Shown here piece after piece: positions 39,325-47,892 of a stretch of 64,000 nucleotides of DNA. The position numbers were made by a program, and so were the translations under genes. Every line of letters begins with the position of its first letter. Positions within the stretch are counted from its first letter, which is position 1. The notes under the pieces are model-generated. The model was not told the origin of the DNA. It searched no databases and was given only the letters and a program-made list of their open reading frames with translations. Source of the stretch: Vibrio qingdaonensis (GTDB lineage Bacteria > Pseudomonadota > Gammaproteobacteria > Enterobacterales > Vibrionaceae); the NCBI RefSeq assembly GCF_026191675.1, contig NZ_JAKRRY010000014.1, positions 54,116 to 118,115 on the forward strand. The letters run 5' to 3'.

Positions 39325-41178
39325 TCATCCGTTAAACAACAGTATAGATGCTTTACCCTTCACCTCTACGGTAAGGGTATCTGCGTCAATATCACATGGC
39401 GTTTTCGTCCACCAGCATCGTAAGCCTTCACAATTGGCCGCAATTTTCCAAAGTGGTAACGAAACGGTCATCGGCGTATCCGATAGGTTAAAACCACTGA
39501 TTACAACGTTACCCTTAAATTCTCGCGCATAAATCAAGCCGCCCGCTTCTACCCATAGCGGGACAAAACTGCCCTTTTGTAACGCCGGTAGCTGGCGTCT
39601 TGCGGCAATCAGCTTAGTAAAGTATTCAAGCCATTCATTGTTTTCCATTCTATCCCAAGGGAAACAGCGCCTGTTGTCAGGATCATGGCTCCCTTTTAAC
39701 CCAACTTCTGTCCCGTAATATAGACAAGGTGCCCCCACATAAGTCATCAGTAGCTGTGCCGCGATTTTAAATCTATCCACATCGCCTTGTAATGTGGTCA
39801 ACAAGCGCTCAGTATCGTGGCTGTCTAATTGGTTAAGCTGAGAAAGCTGATTCGCCCATGGTAGCTTGGCACTCGCTTCACGTAACCACGCCAAAAAATC
39901 GCGGCAATCAAGCTCAATCGGATCAAACTGAATATCTTTGCTCGCCAATAGCGCTCTAACTGGATGAGCAAAGCCATAATAGTTCATCGAGCCATCCTCT
40001 TGGTCACCTTGTAGCCAGCTCGTTGCCTCAAAAAAGTGTTCCCCAAGCATGTAAGAGTCCGGTGATACTGATTTCATCGCCTCACGAAAAGCCGTAACAT
40101 AGTGCGCATTATTCGCCGCCCCTTCGCCTTCCCCTAGCATATGAATCACATCAAAGCGCCAACCATCAATCAAGTAAGGCGGCTTCAACCAATGTTTGAT
40201 CACCGAATCTTCGCTCTGATAAATCGCGTCCCGAACCTGTTTATTATTGAAGTTCAGCACGGGTAAGGTATCAATACCCTTCCAACCGACGTAGACTAAA
40301 CTATCACTGCCCTCATCGTTTTGACCTTTAAAGAAATAATAATCCCGATATGGACTATTGACCGAACCATAGGCACCGTTCCTTGTTTGTGATTTATCAA
40401 ACCAAGCATGCTCAGTGGAAGTATGATTAAGCACGGCATCGAGTACGATCTTCATCCCTCTTTGATGGATGTCCTCGGATAGTGTTGCAAACTGCTGGTT
40501 AGTCCCAAATTTCGGGTCAATAGAATAGTAGTCTACCGTGTCATACTTATGGTTTGAGTAAGAAGTGAAGATCGGGTTGAGGTACAGTGTTGTAATGCCT
40601 AGCGCTTGTAAATAATCTAACTTTTGTTGTACGCCGGCTAAATCACCACCGTAAAACTCAACGGCACCAGTATTGCCATGTTGACCAACCGGTTCTCCCC
40701 ACGATCGCTTCACTGATTGTCGATTTTTGCCTAAATACTGATATTCACCATCTTCAACACCAATAGACGGATCACCATTACAAAAACGTTCCGGGAATAT
40801 CTGATAGAAGACCTGCTCAGACACCCATTCTGGTGGTCGGGCGACTCGATTGTATTTAAAGTGATACTCCCTACCGGGCATCCTTACTTGCACGCCACGA
40901 CCATCTAACCAATACTGAGCCTGCCCTAAGATCGCTTTAAAGGTGTAATAAGTGACTGACTTATCCTGACTCAGAGGCAGTATTGCCTGCCACACTCGCA
41001 AACGCCCTTTTTTCTCTCCTGATACCATGTCAATGAGGTACTCTTCATTGTCGGGTTCATGCCTTAGCAGCACCCGCTCAAACGGTAAGTCTTCGGTGAG
41101 TAGTTCAATATGTAAACAATCAGCATGTGCAGTAACACCGTCAGTAGTCTGCGAATGATAGAGATAAGGAGTGCTCAT
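39325..41178 (-). CDS. malZ: Maltodextrin glucosidase (GH13)
   Basis: 617 residues, close to E. coli MalZ (604). An N-terminal beta domain (residues 1 to about 115) precedes the GH13 barrel. Conserved regions are DAVLNHTS, DGWRFDVIHML (nucleophile Asp), MLGEHFFEA (acid-base Glu) and LDSHDTERL (transition-state Asp). A small C-terminal beta domain ends the protein. It removes glucose from the reducing end of short maltodextrins in the cytoplasm. No other maltose gene or MalT box is apparent nearby. The signal-less start MSTPYLYHS agrees. Confidence 0.93.
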   Translation of the reverse strand: MSTPYLYHSQTTDGVTAHADCLHIELLTEDLPFERVLLRHEPDNEEYLIDMVSGEKKGRLRVWQAILPLSQDKSVTYYTFKAILGQAQYWLDGRGVQVRMPGREYHFKYNRVARPPEWVSEQVFYQIFPERFCNGDPSIGVEDGEYQYLGKNRQSVKRSWGEPVGQHGNTGAVEFYGGDLAGVQQKLDYLQALGITTLYLNPIFTSYSNHKYDTVDYYSIDPKFGTNQQFATLSEDIHQRGMKIVLDAVLNHTSTEHAWFDKSQTRNGAYGSVNSPYRDYYFFKGQNDEGSDSLVYVGWKGIDTLPVLNFNNKQVRDAIYQSEDSVIKHWLKPPYLIDGWRFDVIHMLGEGEGAANNAHYVTAFREAMKSVSPDSYMLGEHFFEATSWLQGDQEDGSMNYYGFAHPVRALLASKDIQFDPIELDCRDFLAWLREASAKLPWANQLSQLNQLDSHDTERLLTTLQGDVDRFKIAAQLLMTYVGAPCLYYGTEVGLKGSHDPDNRRCFPWDRMENNEWLEYFTKLIAARRQLPALQKGSFVPLWVEAGGLIYAREFKGNVVISGFNLSDTPMTVSLPLWKIAANCEGLRCWWTKTPCDIDADTLTVEVKGKASILLFNG

Positions 41179-41233
41179 AAGTCTCTTGTTACCAGTGATT
41201 TAGGATGACGCTATTCTAATCAACTCCGTAGAC

Positions 41234-41264
41234 AAAAAAATCCCCCTTCAAATTGAAGAGGGAT
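41234..41264 (-). terminator. Terminator of the TrpX-type ABC operon
   Basis: On the minus strand ATCCCTCTTCAA and TTGAAGGGGGAT form a hairpin followed by seven T. It lies 56 bases after the ATPase gene. Confidence 0.88.
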
Positions 41265-41319
41265 CACAGTTAGTAGGCGGAGAAGACTAGGCGTAGAGCT
41301 TAATCGCACTCACGCTCGG

Positions 41320-42114
41320 CTAGCTCAATAGCAGGCTATCATCCGCCAGTTCTTCGCCACGTACTTTAGAGAACATTTCCAGCAAATCTGGAACACCCAT
41401 GTTAGCGCGTTGCTCACCCGACACATCAAGGACGATCTCCCCTTGATGCAGCATCACCGTTCTATCACCACACGCCAACGCATCTTTCATTGAGTGCGTT
41501 ACCATCATGACCGTCAAATTAAACTCACTAATGACCTTCTTAGTGAGATCGATAATAAAAGCGGCCATACGTGGGTCCAATGCTGCGGTATGCTCATCAA
41601 GGAGTAGCAGCTTACTGTCTGATAATGTTGCCATCACAAGGCTGACCGCTTGACGCTGGCCTCCTGACAGCAAGCCGATATTATCACCAAGACGATCTTC
41701 TAAACCTAACCCTAAAATACTGATGCGCTCTTGAAACAACTTACGACGTTTCGAAGACAGGGACATACTCCAGCCACGCTTTTTACCGCGCATATACGCC
41801 AACGCCATATTCTCTTCAATAGTCAAATCAGCACAAGTCCCCGCTAAAGGATCTTGAAACACCCGGGCACATTGATTCGCCCGTTGATCCACCGTTTGTC
41901 GAGTTACGTCCATTTCATCAATCAATACTCGGCCACCTACCATGGGTGTCTCGCCTGTCACAGCGCCGAGTAACGTCGATTTACCCGCCCCGTTGGAACC
42001 GATCACAGTTAAAAACTGATGTTCAGGTACTTCTAAATTCACACTTCTTAACGCTCGGTTTTCCAAGATGGTCCCTGGGTTAAAAGTGACTTGAATATCT
42101 TCTAATCGAATCAT
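41320..42114 (-). CDS. ABC transporter ATPase of a TrpX-type importer
   Basis: 264 residues. Walker A is GSNGAGKSTLLGAV near residue 38, the signature is LLSGGQRQAVSL, and Walker B is LLLLDEHTAALDP. It has the unusual Q-loop spacing and DEHTAALDP found in the ATPases that partner DUF534 (TrpX-type) binding proteins. Its ATG overlaps the permease stop by 4 bases (ATGA). It energises import by the permease and binding protein upstream. Confidence 0.9.
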   Translation of the reverse strand: MIRLEDIQVTFNPGTILENRALRSVNLEVPEHQFLTVIGSNGAGKSTLLGAVTGETPMVGGRVLIDEMDVTRQTVDQRANQCARVFQDPLAGTCADLTIEENMALAYMRGKKRGWSMSLSSKRRKLFQERISILGLGLEDRLGDNIGLLSGGQRQAVSLVMATLSDSKLLLLDEHTAALDPRMAAFIIDLTKKVISEFNLTVMMVTHSMKDALACGDRTVMLHQGEIVLDVSGEQRANMGVPDLLEMFSKVRGEELADDSLLLS

Positions 42115-43052
42115 GCTACTTTCCCCGTGTTGCCTGAATTTGAAACCACTTTATTCTCAACAGGCTTACTGACCTTTTTTGCTTTCAGGTTTCCTTTGAT
42201 CTTCGGCGCTATCAGCGCAGCGGCAACTAATACCGCGGTGACCAAGTTAAGATCCGATGCTTGCAACCCGAACATGCCACTGCTTAAGGCGAACGCCACT
42301 GCGAGTCGATACAGCACTGAACCGACGATTACAGCAACAACCGCTACCCAAATTTTACGACCCGGAATAAGAGTTTGACCTAGAATCACGGCTGCCAATC
42401 CAACAACAATAGTACCGACACCCGATGTCACATCAGCAAAGCTATTGGTTTGGGCAAATAACGCCCCGGCAAAACCCACAAAGCCATTTGATAGAGCAAG
42501 ACAAAAATACGTATAAAATGCCGTGCTTGCCCCCTGCGCTTTCACCATTCTAGCGTTGACGCCAGTCGCTCGCAGCCCTAAGCCAAAATCACTATTGAGT
42601 AAGCGAACAACAAACCACGCTGAAATAAGTACCAACACACCAACCACGAGCGGTCGAATGTACATCGAGTTACCCATCATCTCGAATGGGGTCAAAATGG
42701 TTTCTTCACCCAACAGCGCGATATTCGGACGGCCCATAATGCGGATATTGATAGAGAAAGCCGCTATCATTGTTAAGATAGACGCCAGTAAGTGCAAAAT
42801 ACCACAGCGAACAGCTAGGAATGCCGTCACCCAACCTGTTGCTGCACCTGCAAGTACCGCCATGCCTGTAGCGATCCAAGGGTTAACACCCGATACAATA
42901 GCGGTTGCTGCAACGGCCGCCCCCATAGGGAAACTGCCATCAACACTTAAATCAGGGAAATCAAGTACTCGGAATGTGAGGTAGACGCCTAAAGCGACAA
43001 GGCCATAAATCAGACCAATTTCTAGAGCACCAAAGAATGCGAAAGCAGACAT
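42111..43052 (-). CDS. ABC transporter permease of a TrpX-type importer
   Basis: 313 residues from ATG 43052, chosen because AAAGGAG stands before it. There are about nine hydrophobic segments, the start is SAFAFFGALEIGLIYGLVALG, and FRVLDFPDLSVDGSFPMGAA is a marker of this BPD_transp_2-type permease group, which is related to branched-chain amino-acid permeases. It forms a homodimeric channel. The ATPase overlaps it at the 3' end. An attenuator-like hairpin separates it from the binding-protein gene, so it is probably made in smaller amounts. Confidence 0.9.
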   Translation of the reverse strand: MSAFAFFGALEIGLIYGLVALGVYLTFRVLDFPDLSVDGSFPMGAAVAATAIVSGVNPWIATGMAVLAGAATGWVTAFLAVRCGILHLLASILTMIAAFSINIRIMGRPNIALLGEETILTPFEMMGNSMYIRPLVVGVLVLISAWFVVRLLNSDFGLGLRATGVNARMVKAQGASTAFYTYFCLALSNGFVGFAGALFAQTNSFADVTSGVGTIVVGLAAVILGQTLIPGRKIWVAVVAVIVGSVLYRLAVAFALSSGMFGLQASDLNLVTAVLVAAALIAPKIKGNLKAKKVSKPVENKVVSNSGNTGKVA

Positions 43053-43074
43053 AACAACTCCTTTTCTGCTTATT

Positions 43075-43102
43075 AAAAGGGCCAAGCATAAATGCTTGGC
43101 CC
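43075..43102 (-). terminator. Attenuator-like hairpin between binding-protein and permease genes
   Basis: GGGCCAAGCAT and ATGCTTGGCCC are perfect complements with a 2-base loop, followed on the minus strand by TTTT. It lies inside an operon and probably lowers downstream expression relative to the binding protein. Confidence 0.75.
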
Positions 43103-43116
43103 AGGTAGGAATAAAA

Positions 43117-44082
43117 CTATTTAACGCTTGTTGCGCGATCCATTACGGTTTTAGGAATAGTAAGACCTAGTTTTTTCGCAGCTGTCGCATTGATCACCAA
43201 ATCAGAACCTTTTGCGACCTTAACGTCTAACTCACCCGGCGCTTTACCATCCAGAATTTTCGCTACGTAATCAGCAGTTTGAACACCAATTTGGTAATAA
43301 TCAAAGCCTAGGCTGGCAACGGCACCACGCTCAACATAAGAGGTTGCCGCACCAAATACAGGGGTCTTCGCTTGGTTTGCCGATACAATCATCCCTTCAA
43401 TAGCACTCGCAACCGTGTTGTCAATAAGGGCATAGATAATGTCAGACTTTGATACGATCGCTTGAGTTGCCGTTTGTACGTCAGCACTCTTCAGCGCCGT
43501 CGCCTCAACTAACTCAATGCCATGTTTTTTGGTGCTTTCTTTTAATAATGTCATCAAGCTAACCGCATTCGCTTCGCCTGGGTTGTACACCACACCAATG
43601 GTTTTGACGTCGGGCATAATCTCTTTAATGAGCTCTACGTGTTGATCAACGGGCGATAAATCAGAAAGCCCCGTTACGTTCTTACCGGGCTGCTCAAGCT
43701 GCTTTACCAACTTTGCGCCAACCGGATCTGTTACTGCAGTAAAGACGACTGGAATATCACGAGTTGCAGAGACTAACGCCTGCGCTGTTGGCGTAGCGAT
43801 TCCTACAAGTACATCTGGACGCTCACCCACAAATTGACGGGCAATTTGTACCGCTATCGCAGGATTACCTTGTGCTGTTTTATAATCAAACTCTAAGTTT
43901 TTACCTTCTTCGTAGCCGTTTGCTTTTAAGCCATCGACCAGTCCTTGTCTGGTTGCATCTAACGCTGGATGCTCAACAATCTGTGAAACAGCGACTTTCG
44001 CTGTTTTAGCCATAATGCTTGCTGAAGACAACAGCGCGACACCCGTTAAGAGCGCCGTAGTAATTAGTTTGCTTGCTTTCAT
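43117..44082 (-). CDS. Periplasmic binding protein, DUF534/TrpX family
   Basis: 321 residues from ATG 44082, which follows AAGGAG. It has a signal peptide (MKASKLITTALLTGVALLSSASIMA). The body is a two-domain ABC sugar/amino-acid-binding-like fold with KVAVSQIVEHPALDATRQGL, AQGNPAIAVQIARQFV and PVVFTAVTDPVGAKLV, all typical of the DUF534 family. Members named TrpX bind tryptophan or related aromatic amino acids. A perfect TyrR box 64 bases upstream of the start fits an aromatic substrate. It is the first gene of a three-gene operon. Confidence 0.9.
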   Translation of the reverse strand: MKASKLITTALLTGVALLSSASIMAKTAKVAVSQIVEHPALDATRQGLVDGLKANGYEEGKNLEFDYKTAQGNPAIAVQIARQFVGERPDVLVGIATPTAQALVSATRDIPVVFTAVTDPVGAKLVKQLEQPGKNVTGLSDLSPVDQHVELIKEIMPDVKTIGVVYNPGEANAVSLMTLLKESTKKHGIELVEATALKSADVQTATQAIVSKSDIIYALIDNTVASAIEGMIVSANQAKTPVFGAATSYVERGAVASLGFDYYQIGVQTADYVAKILDGKAPGELDVKVAKGSDLVINATAAKKLGLTIPKTVMDRATSVK

Positions 44083-44145
44083 CTTGACTCCTTGATTCAG
44101 CAACGTACTTCTGTGTTTGCTGTGACAACCCCTTACTCACAAGGG

Positions 44146-44163
44146 TGTAAAATTTGTTTTACA
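44146..44163. promoter_or_regulatory. TyrR box upstream of the TrpX-type operon
   Basis: TGTAAA-ATTTGT-TTTACA matches the TyrR consensus TGTAAA-N6-TTTACA at all 12 defined positions. It lies 64-81 bases before the binding-protein ATG, where it would overlap the promoter. Confidence 0.78.
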
Positions 44164-44173
44164 TTCTGTTTTT

Positions 44174-44195
44174 AATGCAATTTAACCATTGCATT
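44174..44195. promoter_or_regulatory. Second palindrome upstream of the TrpX-type operon
   Basis: AATGCAAT and ATTGCATT are perfect 8-base inverted copies around TTAACC, 10 bases from the TyrR box. A TTGCAT that could act as -35 lies within it. The regulator is unknown. The rest of the gap, to 44495, contains repeated CGTACA words near 44310-44355 and no gene. Confidence 0.55.
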
Positions 44196-44495
44196 TAACT
44201 AGTATTACTACCAGTTACCTTACCAAATTGAAAGAACTTATTAACATTCAACCTCGCAAACGTGCTATGAAAACAAATTATTAAGAAATATTTCTCTCAT
44301 CCCGTACAAGCACACGTACAGCAAAGTGCGCACTCTTTATCCGTACAGCATAACCAGAGACATTTTACGCGACCCTTGCATTCGCAACCTTTCACGACTT
44401 GATAAGCCATTCCTGTGACTAATCAGTAATCACGGCTATATTTGAAACCATAAAGCTCGGAAAGGTGAGAAGCGTCATTTAAAAAAGGGGAAGAC

Positions 44496-45605
44496 ATGAA
44501 AACCAACATACTGATCATTATTGGCTTATTCGCCATGGCAGTAAGTAGCGTCTACAGTAAAGAATTTGAAAGTAGCCAATACAAAAAAGTCGCCCAGCTC
44601 TCCGGGGTGCCCTGGGGCATCGAAAGCATTTCTGCCGATCAGCTATTAATCACACTGCGTGATGGTCGTATAGTGACGCTGACTGCGAATACTGGCAAAG
44701 TTAAACCCGTGAGTGGACTTCCAACGGTATATAGCGGCGGCCAAGGCGGCTTAATGGATGTGGTTAAGAATCCACAAAAAAACAATGAGTACTTTTTTAC
44801 TTACGCTAAACCTAATGCGCAAGGCGATGGCGGATCTCCTACTCTTGCCAAAGCTACCCTAGTTCAAAATTCGCTGAACGACTGGCAAGATATATTCACG
44901 AGTAATGTGGTGGTAACCACAGGTAGGCATTTCGGTAGTCGGTTAGCCATTCAAGATGACTTTGTCTTCATGACGATCGGTGACGCTGGCGTACGAAAAA
45001 ACGGACAAGACACCACGACTCACGCCGGTACTATAATTCGTCTCAACCTCGACGGTAGCATTCCAAAGAGTAACCCCTTTATTGCTAATGATAACTTTCA
45101 ACCTGAAATATACAGCTATGGGCATCGAAATCCACAAGGTATTGCCTATCATCCCAGAACCCAACAGCTTTGGGCAATTGAGCACGGCCCTCGCGGCGGA
45201 GACGAGCTCAACCTAATTGAAAAAGGTCAAAACTATGGCTGGCCAATCACCTCACACGGCAAAGAGTATTGGGGCCCTGTTAGTGTTGGAGAGGCAACAG
45301 AAAAAGAAGGCATATCAGCCCCTAAAAAAGTGTATATCCCTTCTATTGCGCCCAGCTCTTTGTATATTTATCCAAGCCAAACCTTCCCTCGCCTCGAAGG
45401 TAAATTATTGATTGGGGCACTAAAGCTCACTCACATCAACTTGTTAGATGTCAACCAAATTGGTCAAGTACTAGAAGAGCGTCGCTACTACGAAACGTTA
45501 AATGAAAGGATCCGAGACATCACGTCAGATACCCAAGGCGCTTTGTGGTTCACCACCGACTCAGGGGGCATCTATACGATCACTCGTTCTAATAATGTGA
45601 AGTAG
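44496..45605 (+). CDS. PQQ-dependent aldose sugar dehydrogenase (YliI-like)
   Basis: 369 residues with a signal peptide (MKTNILIIIGLFAMAVSSVYS) and a strong GGGGAAG site. The six-bladed propeller of soluble glucose dehydrogenases is recognised from GVPWGIESI, GGQGGLMDVV, RHFGSRLAI (catalytic His region), YGHRNPQGIAYHP and EHGPRGGDELNLIEKGQNYGWP. In E. coli YliI oxidises several aldose sugars with PQQ. It is periplasmic. No PQQ synthesis genes are in the window, so the cofactor may have to be imported. Confidence 0.92.
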   Translation: MKTNILIIIGLFAMAVSSVYSKEFESSQYKKVAQLSGVPWGIESISADQLLITLRDGRIVTLTANTGKVKPVSGLPTVYSGGQGGLMDVVKNPQKNNEYFFTYAKPNAQGDGGSPTLAKATLVQNSLNDWQDIFTSNVVVTTGRHFGSRLAIQDDFVFMTIGDAGVRKNGQDTTTHAGTIIRLNLDGSIPKSNPFIANDNFQPEIYSYGHRNPQGIAYHPRTQQLWAIEHGPRGGDELNLIEKGQNYGWPITSHGKEYWGPVSVGEATEKEGISAPKKVYIPSIAPSSLYIYPSQTFPRLEGKLLIGALKLTHINLLDVNQIGQVLEERRYYETLNERIRDITSDTQGALWFTTDSGGIYTITRSNNVK

Positions 45606-45670
45606 CAGCCTACGTAGCCTGAGGGGACTCATGCCAATCAATATTCAAGCAACATGTTGATTTACGCGGC

Positions 45671-45704
45671 AAACAAAAACAGCTTGCTACGCTAGCAAGC
45701 TGTT
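45671..45704 (-). terminator. Terminator of yfbV
   Basis: AACAGCTTGCTA and TAGCAAGCTGTT are perfect 12-base complements around 3 bases, followed on the minus strand by TTTTGTTT. It also stands after the sugar dehydrogenase gene on the other strand. Confidence 0.85.
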
Positions 45705-45786
45705 GGGATGGTGGTGGGCAATGACATTCATTGAACGTTAGCAGCGTTTGAGTACTACGGTGCTGGATTTAGCGTCAATGGGTTCC

Positions 45787-46239
45787 CTAAAACCAACGGT
45801 CAAACGAACTGCGATCGAGTTGCCTAAACGCTTTATTCAATATAATCGCCAACTCTTTATAACGAGGCTTCGCTTTGACTGGCTCGAGTGCGTACCCGGT
45901 CTCAGTCACTTTTTGATGTAACTCTCTATACCACGAGGCCAGAGCAGGGGGAAGCTTGGTGTGTGAACGGTTTCCTAACCACCACATACCTTGTAAAGGC
46001 AGGCTAATCGCAAACAAGGCGATAACAATAGTTTGAGGCATCGCCTGAGCGTTATTAAAGACCATTTGAGTCAGCACGCTGATTGCAGCCACCGCAGGCA
46101 TCACTTTTACAGCAAACTTTGTCGCCTTAATAATGCGCTGCTCTGGGAACAGAGGGGTTAACTCTTTTCTCATTGGCCAAGTATCCATGTACTTCTGACC
46201 ATTTTTTAAACTCTGAGTTAAGCTTAGTCTCTCACTCAT
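45787..46239 (-). CDS. yfbV: YfbV, UPF0208 membrane protein
   Basis: 150 residues from ATG 46239 ([22 protein letters not shown]), with GAGG upstream. Two membrane segments are visible (residues about 45-63 and 70-90). It matches the UPF0208/YfbV family; in E. coli YfbV influences the structure of the Ter macrodomain of the chromosome. It stands beside ackA-pta on the opposite strand, the same arrangement as in E. coli. Confidence 0.95.
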   Translation of the reverse strand: MSERLSLTQSLKNGQKYMDTWPMRKELTPLFPEQRIIKATKFAVKVMPAVAAISVLTQMVFNNAQAMPQTIVIALFAISLPLQGMWWLGNRSHTKLPPALASWYRELHQKVTETGYALEPVKAKPRYKELAIILNKAFRQLDRSSFDRWF

Positions 46240-46570
46240 CAGCAACCTCACTAAAAAAAAGTTTAACCATTCAAATAAAAACGCAAAATATTGACGAAAG
46301 TTAATATTCTTTCAAATTTATTTTGTTATCATTACGCAATATCGTTATTCTTTGCGCTACCTCAATCTCATTGTTGACTTTATTTTGGAATAAGGCAACT
46401 ACGAGATGAACGTCGCAAGGACGCAAAAGTGATTTTCTTGGAAAATCGCTTATGATTATACGGCAATTGTAGAATTTTTGATCAAGGCTGAATCGTAACA
46501 ATTTGTACCTTCTCAGCCTTGAGAATTTATACCCTTGATCTTGGATCAGACAAATTACAGGTAACCTTTA
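46240..46570 (+). promoter_or_regulatory. ackA upstream region with two strong hairpins
   Basis: Two inverted repeats are visible. AAGTGATTTTC (46427-46437) pairs with GAAAATCGCTT (46441-46451, one G-T pair). TCAAGGCTGA (46482-46491) pairs perfectly with TCAGCCTTGA (46513-46522) around 21 bases. Neither is followed by a T run. A TGATC-TTG-GATCA dyad lies at 46536-46548. No gene is present; an ATG with seven further codons at 46406 is too short to support. Confidence 0.5.
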
Positions 46571-47767
46571 ATGTCTAAGCTAGTTTTAGTTCTAAACTGC
46601 GGCAGTTCTTCTCTTAAGTTCGCTATCGTTGACGCAACCACTGGTGACGAGCACCTAACAGGTCTTGCTGAGTGTCTTCACCTTCCTGAAGCACGTATCA
46701 AGTGGAAACTTGATGGCAAGCACGAAGCACAACTAGGCAACGGTGCAGCTCACGAAGAAGCACTAGCGTTCATGGTAGACACTATTCTTGCTTCTAAGCC
46801 TGAGCTTAAAGCGAACCTTGGCGCGATCGGTCACCGTATCGTTCACGGCGGCGAACAGTTCACTAAATCTGCACTGATCACTGATGACGTTCTTAAAGGT
46901 ATCGAAGACTCTGCAACATTTGCACCTCTTCATAACCCTGCTCACATCATCGGTATTGAAGCTGCGAAGCACAGCTTCCCTGAACTGAAAAACGTAGCGG
47001 TATTTGACACAGCATTCCACCAAACAATGCCTGAAGAAGCTTACCTATACGCACTTCCGTACAACCTATACAAAGAGCACGGTATCCGTCGTTACGGCAT
47101 GCACGGTACTTCTCACCTGTTTATCGCTCGTGAAGCAGCAGAGCTACTTGGCAAGCCAACAAACGAACTAAACATCATCAACTGCCACCTTGGTAACGGC
47201 GCATCTGTATGTGCTATCAAAAATGGTGAGTCTGTCGATACTTCAATGGGTCTTACTCCACTTGAAGGTCTTGTGATGGGTACTCGTTGTGGTGACATCG
47301 ATCCTGCAATCATCTTCCACCTACACGACGCACTAGGCTACTCTGTTGAGCAAATCAACAACATGCTAACTAAAGAGTCTGGTCTACAAGGTCTAACAGA
47401 AGTGACGTCTGACTGTCGTTTTGTTGAAGACAACTACGGTGAGAAAGCAGAAGCAACACGTGCAATGGACGTGTTCTGTCACCGCCTTGCAAAATACGTT
47501 GCAGGCTACACAGCGACACTAGAAGGTCGTCTAGACGCTATCGTATTTACTGGCGGCATCGGTGAAAACTCTGCACCAATCCGTGAAATGGTTCTTAACC
47601 GTCTAGGCGTATTTGGTATCGAAGTAGATGGCGACGCTAACCTGAAAGCGCGTTTCGGTGGTGAAGGTACTATCACTACTGCAAGCAGCCGCATCCCAGC
47701 TATGGTTATCTCTACTAATGAAGAGCTAGTTATTGCTGAAGATACTGCGCGCCTAGCAGGTCTTTAA
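46571..47767 (+). CDS. ackA: Acetate kinase
   Basis: 398 residues, the usual AckA length. Acetokinase signatures are visible: [14 protein letters not shown] at the N-terminus and [15 protein letters not shown] near residue 176. [13 protein letters not shown] and [14 protein letters not shown] are further nucleotide-binding segments. With Pta it converts acetyl-CoA to acetate and ATP, and runs in reverse for acetate use. Codon choice is strongly biased, as expected of a highly expressed gene. A hairpin separates it from pta. Confidence 0.98.
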   Translation: MSKLVLVLNCGSSSLKFAIVDATTGDEHLTGLAECLHLPEARIKWKLDGKHEAQLGNGAAHEEALAFMVDTILASKPELKANLGAIGHRIVHGGEQFTKSALITDDVLKGIEDSATFAPLHNPAHIIGIEAAKHSFPELKNVAVFDTAFHQTMPEEAYLYALPYNLYKEHGIRRYGMHGTSHLFIAREAAELLGKPTNELNIINCHLGNGASVCAIKNGESVDTSMGLTPLEGLVMGTRCGDIDPAIIFHLHDALGYSVEQINNMLTKESGLQGLTEVTSDCRFVEDNYGEKAEATRAMDVFCHRLAKYVAGYTATLEGRLDAIVFTGGIGENSAPIREMVLNRLGVFGIEVDGDANLKARFGGEGTITTASSRIPAMVISTNEELVIAEDTARLAGL

Positions 47768-47772
47768 TTTTC

Positions 47773-47803
47773 AAACTGGCTAACCAATAGGTTAGCCAGT
47801 TTT
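47773..47803 (+). terminator. Hairpin between ackA and pta, partial terminator
   Basis: AAACTGGCTAACC pairs with GGTTAGCCAGTTT around AATA, with a short T run (TTTTCTATT). It probably lets only part of ackA transcription reach pta, or pta has its own promoter in the 90 bases that follow. Confidence 0.75.
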
Positions 47804-47892
47804 CTATTGAACTCAGTCATTTCGCTGCCCATTCAACGTGCATTAATACGCTGAGCTTCATCCCCCTTCATATAGTTTGAGGTGCTCAAAGA

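Noticed and set aside
44195..44206. TrpR operator near the TrpX-type promoter
   Set aside because: Only one half (ACTAGTTAA on the minus strand) matches; the symmetric half does not.
46406..46432. Eight-codon leader peptide before ackA
   Set aside because: It has no ribosome binding site and no regulatory codon run; an ATG this short is expected by chance.
46535..46549. FNR-like TTGAT...ATCAG before ackA
   Set aside because: The spacing between the TGAT and ATCA halves is five bases; FNR needs four. It may still be another dyad.
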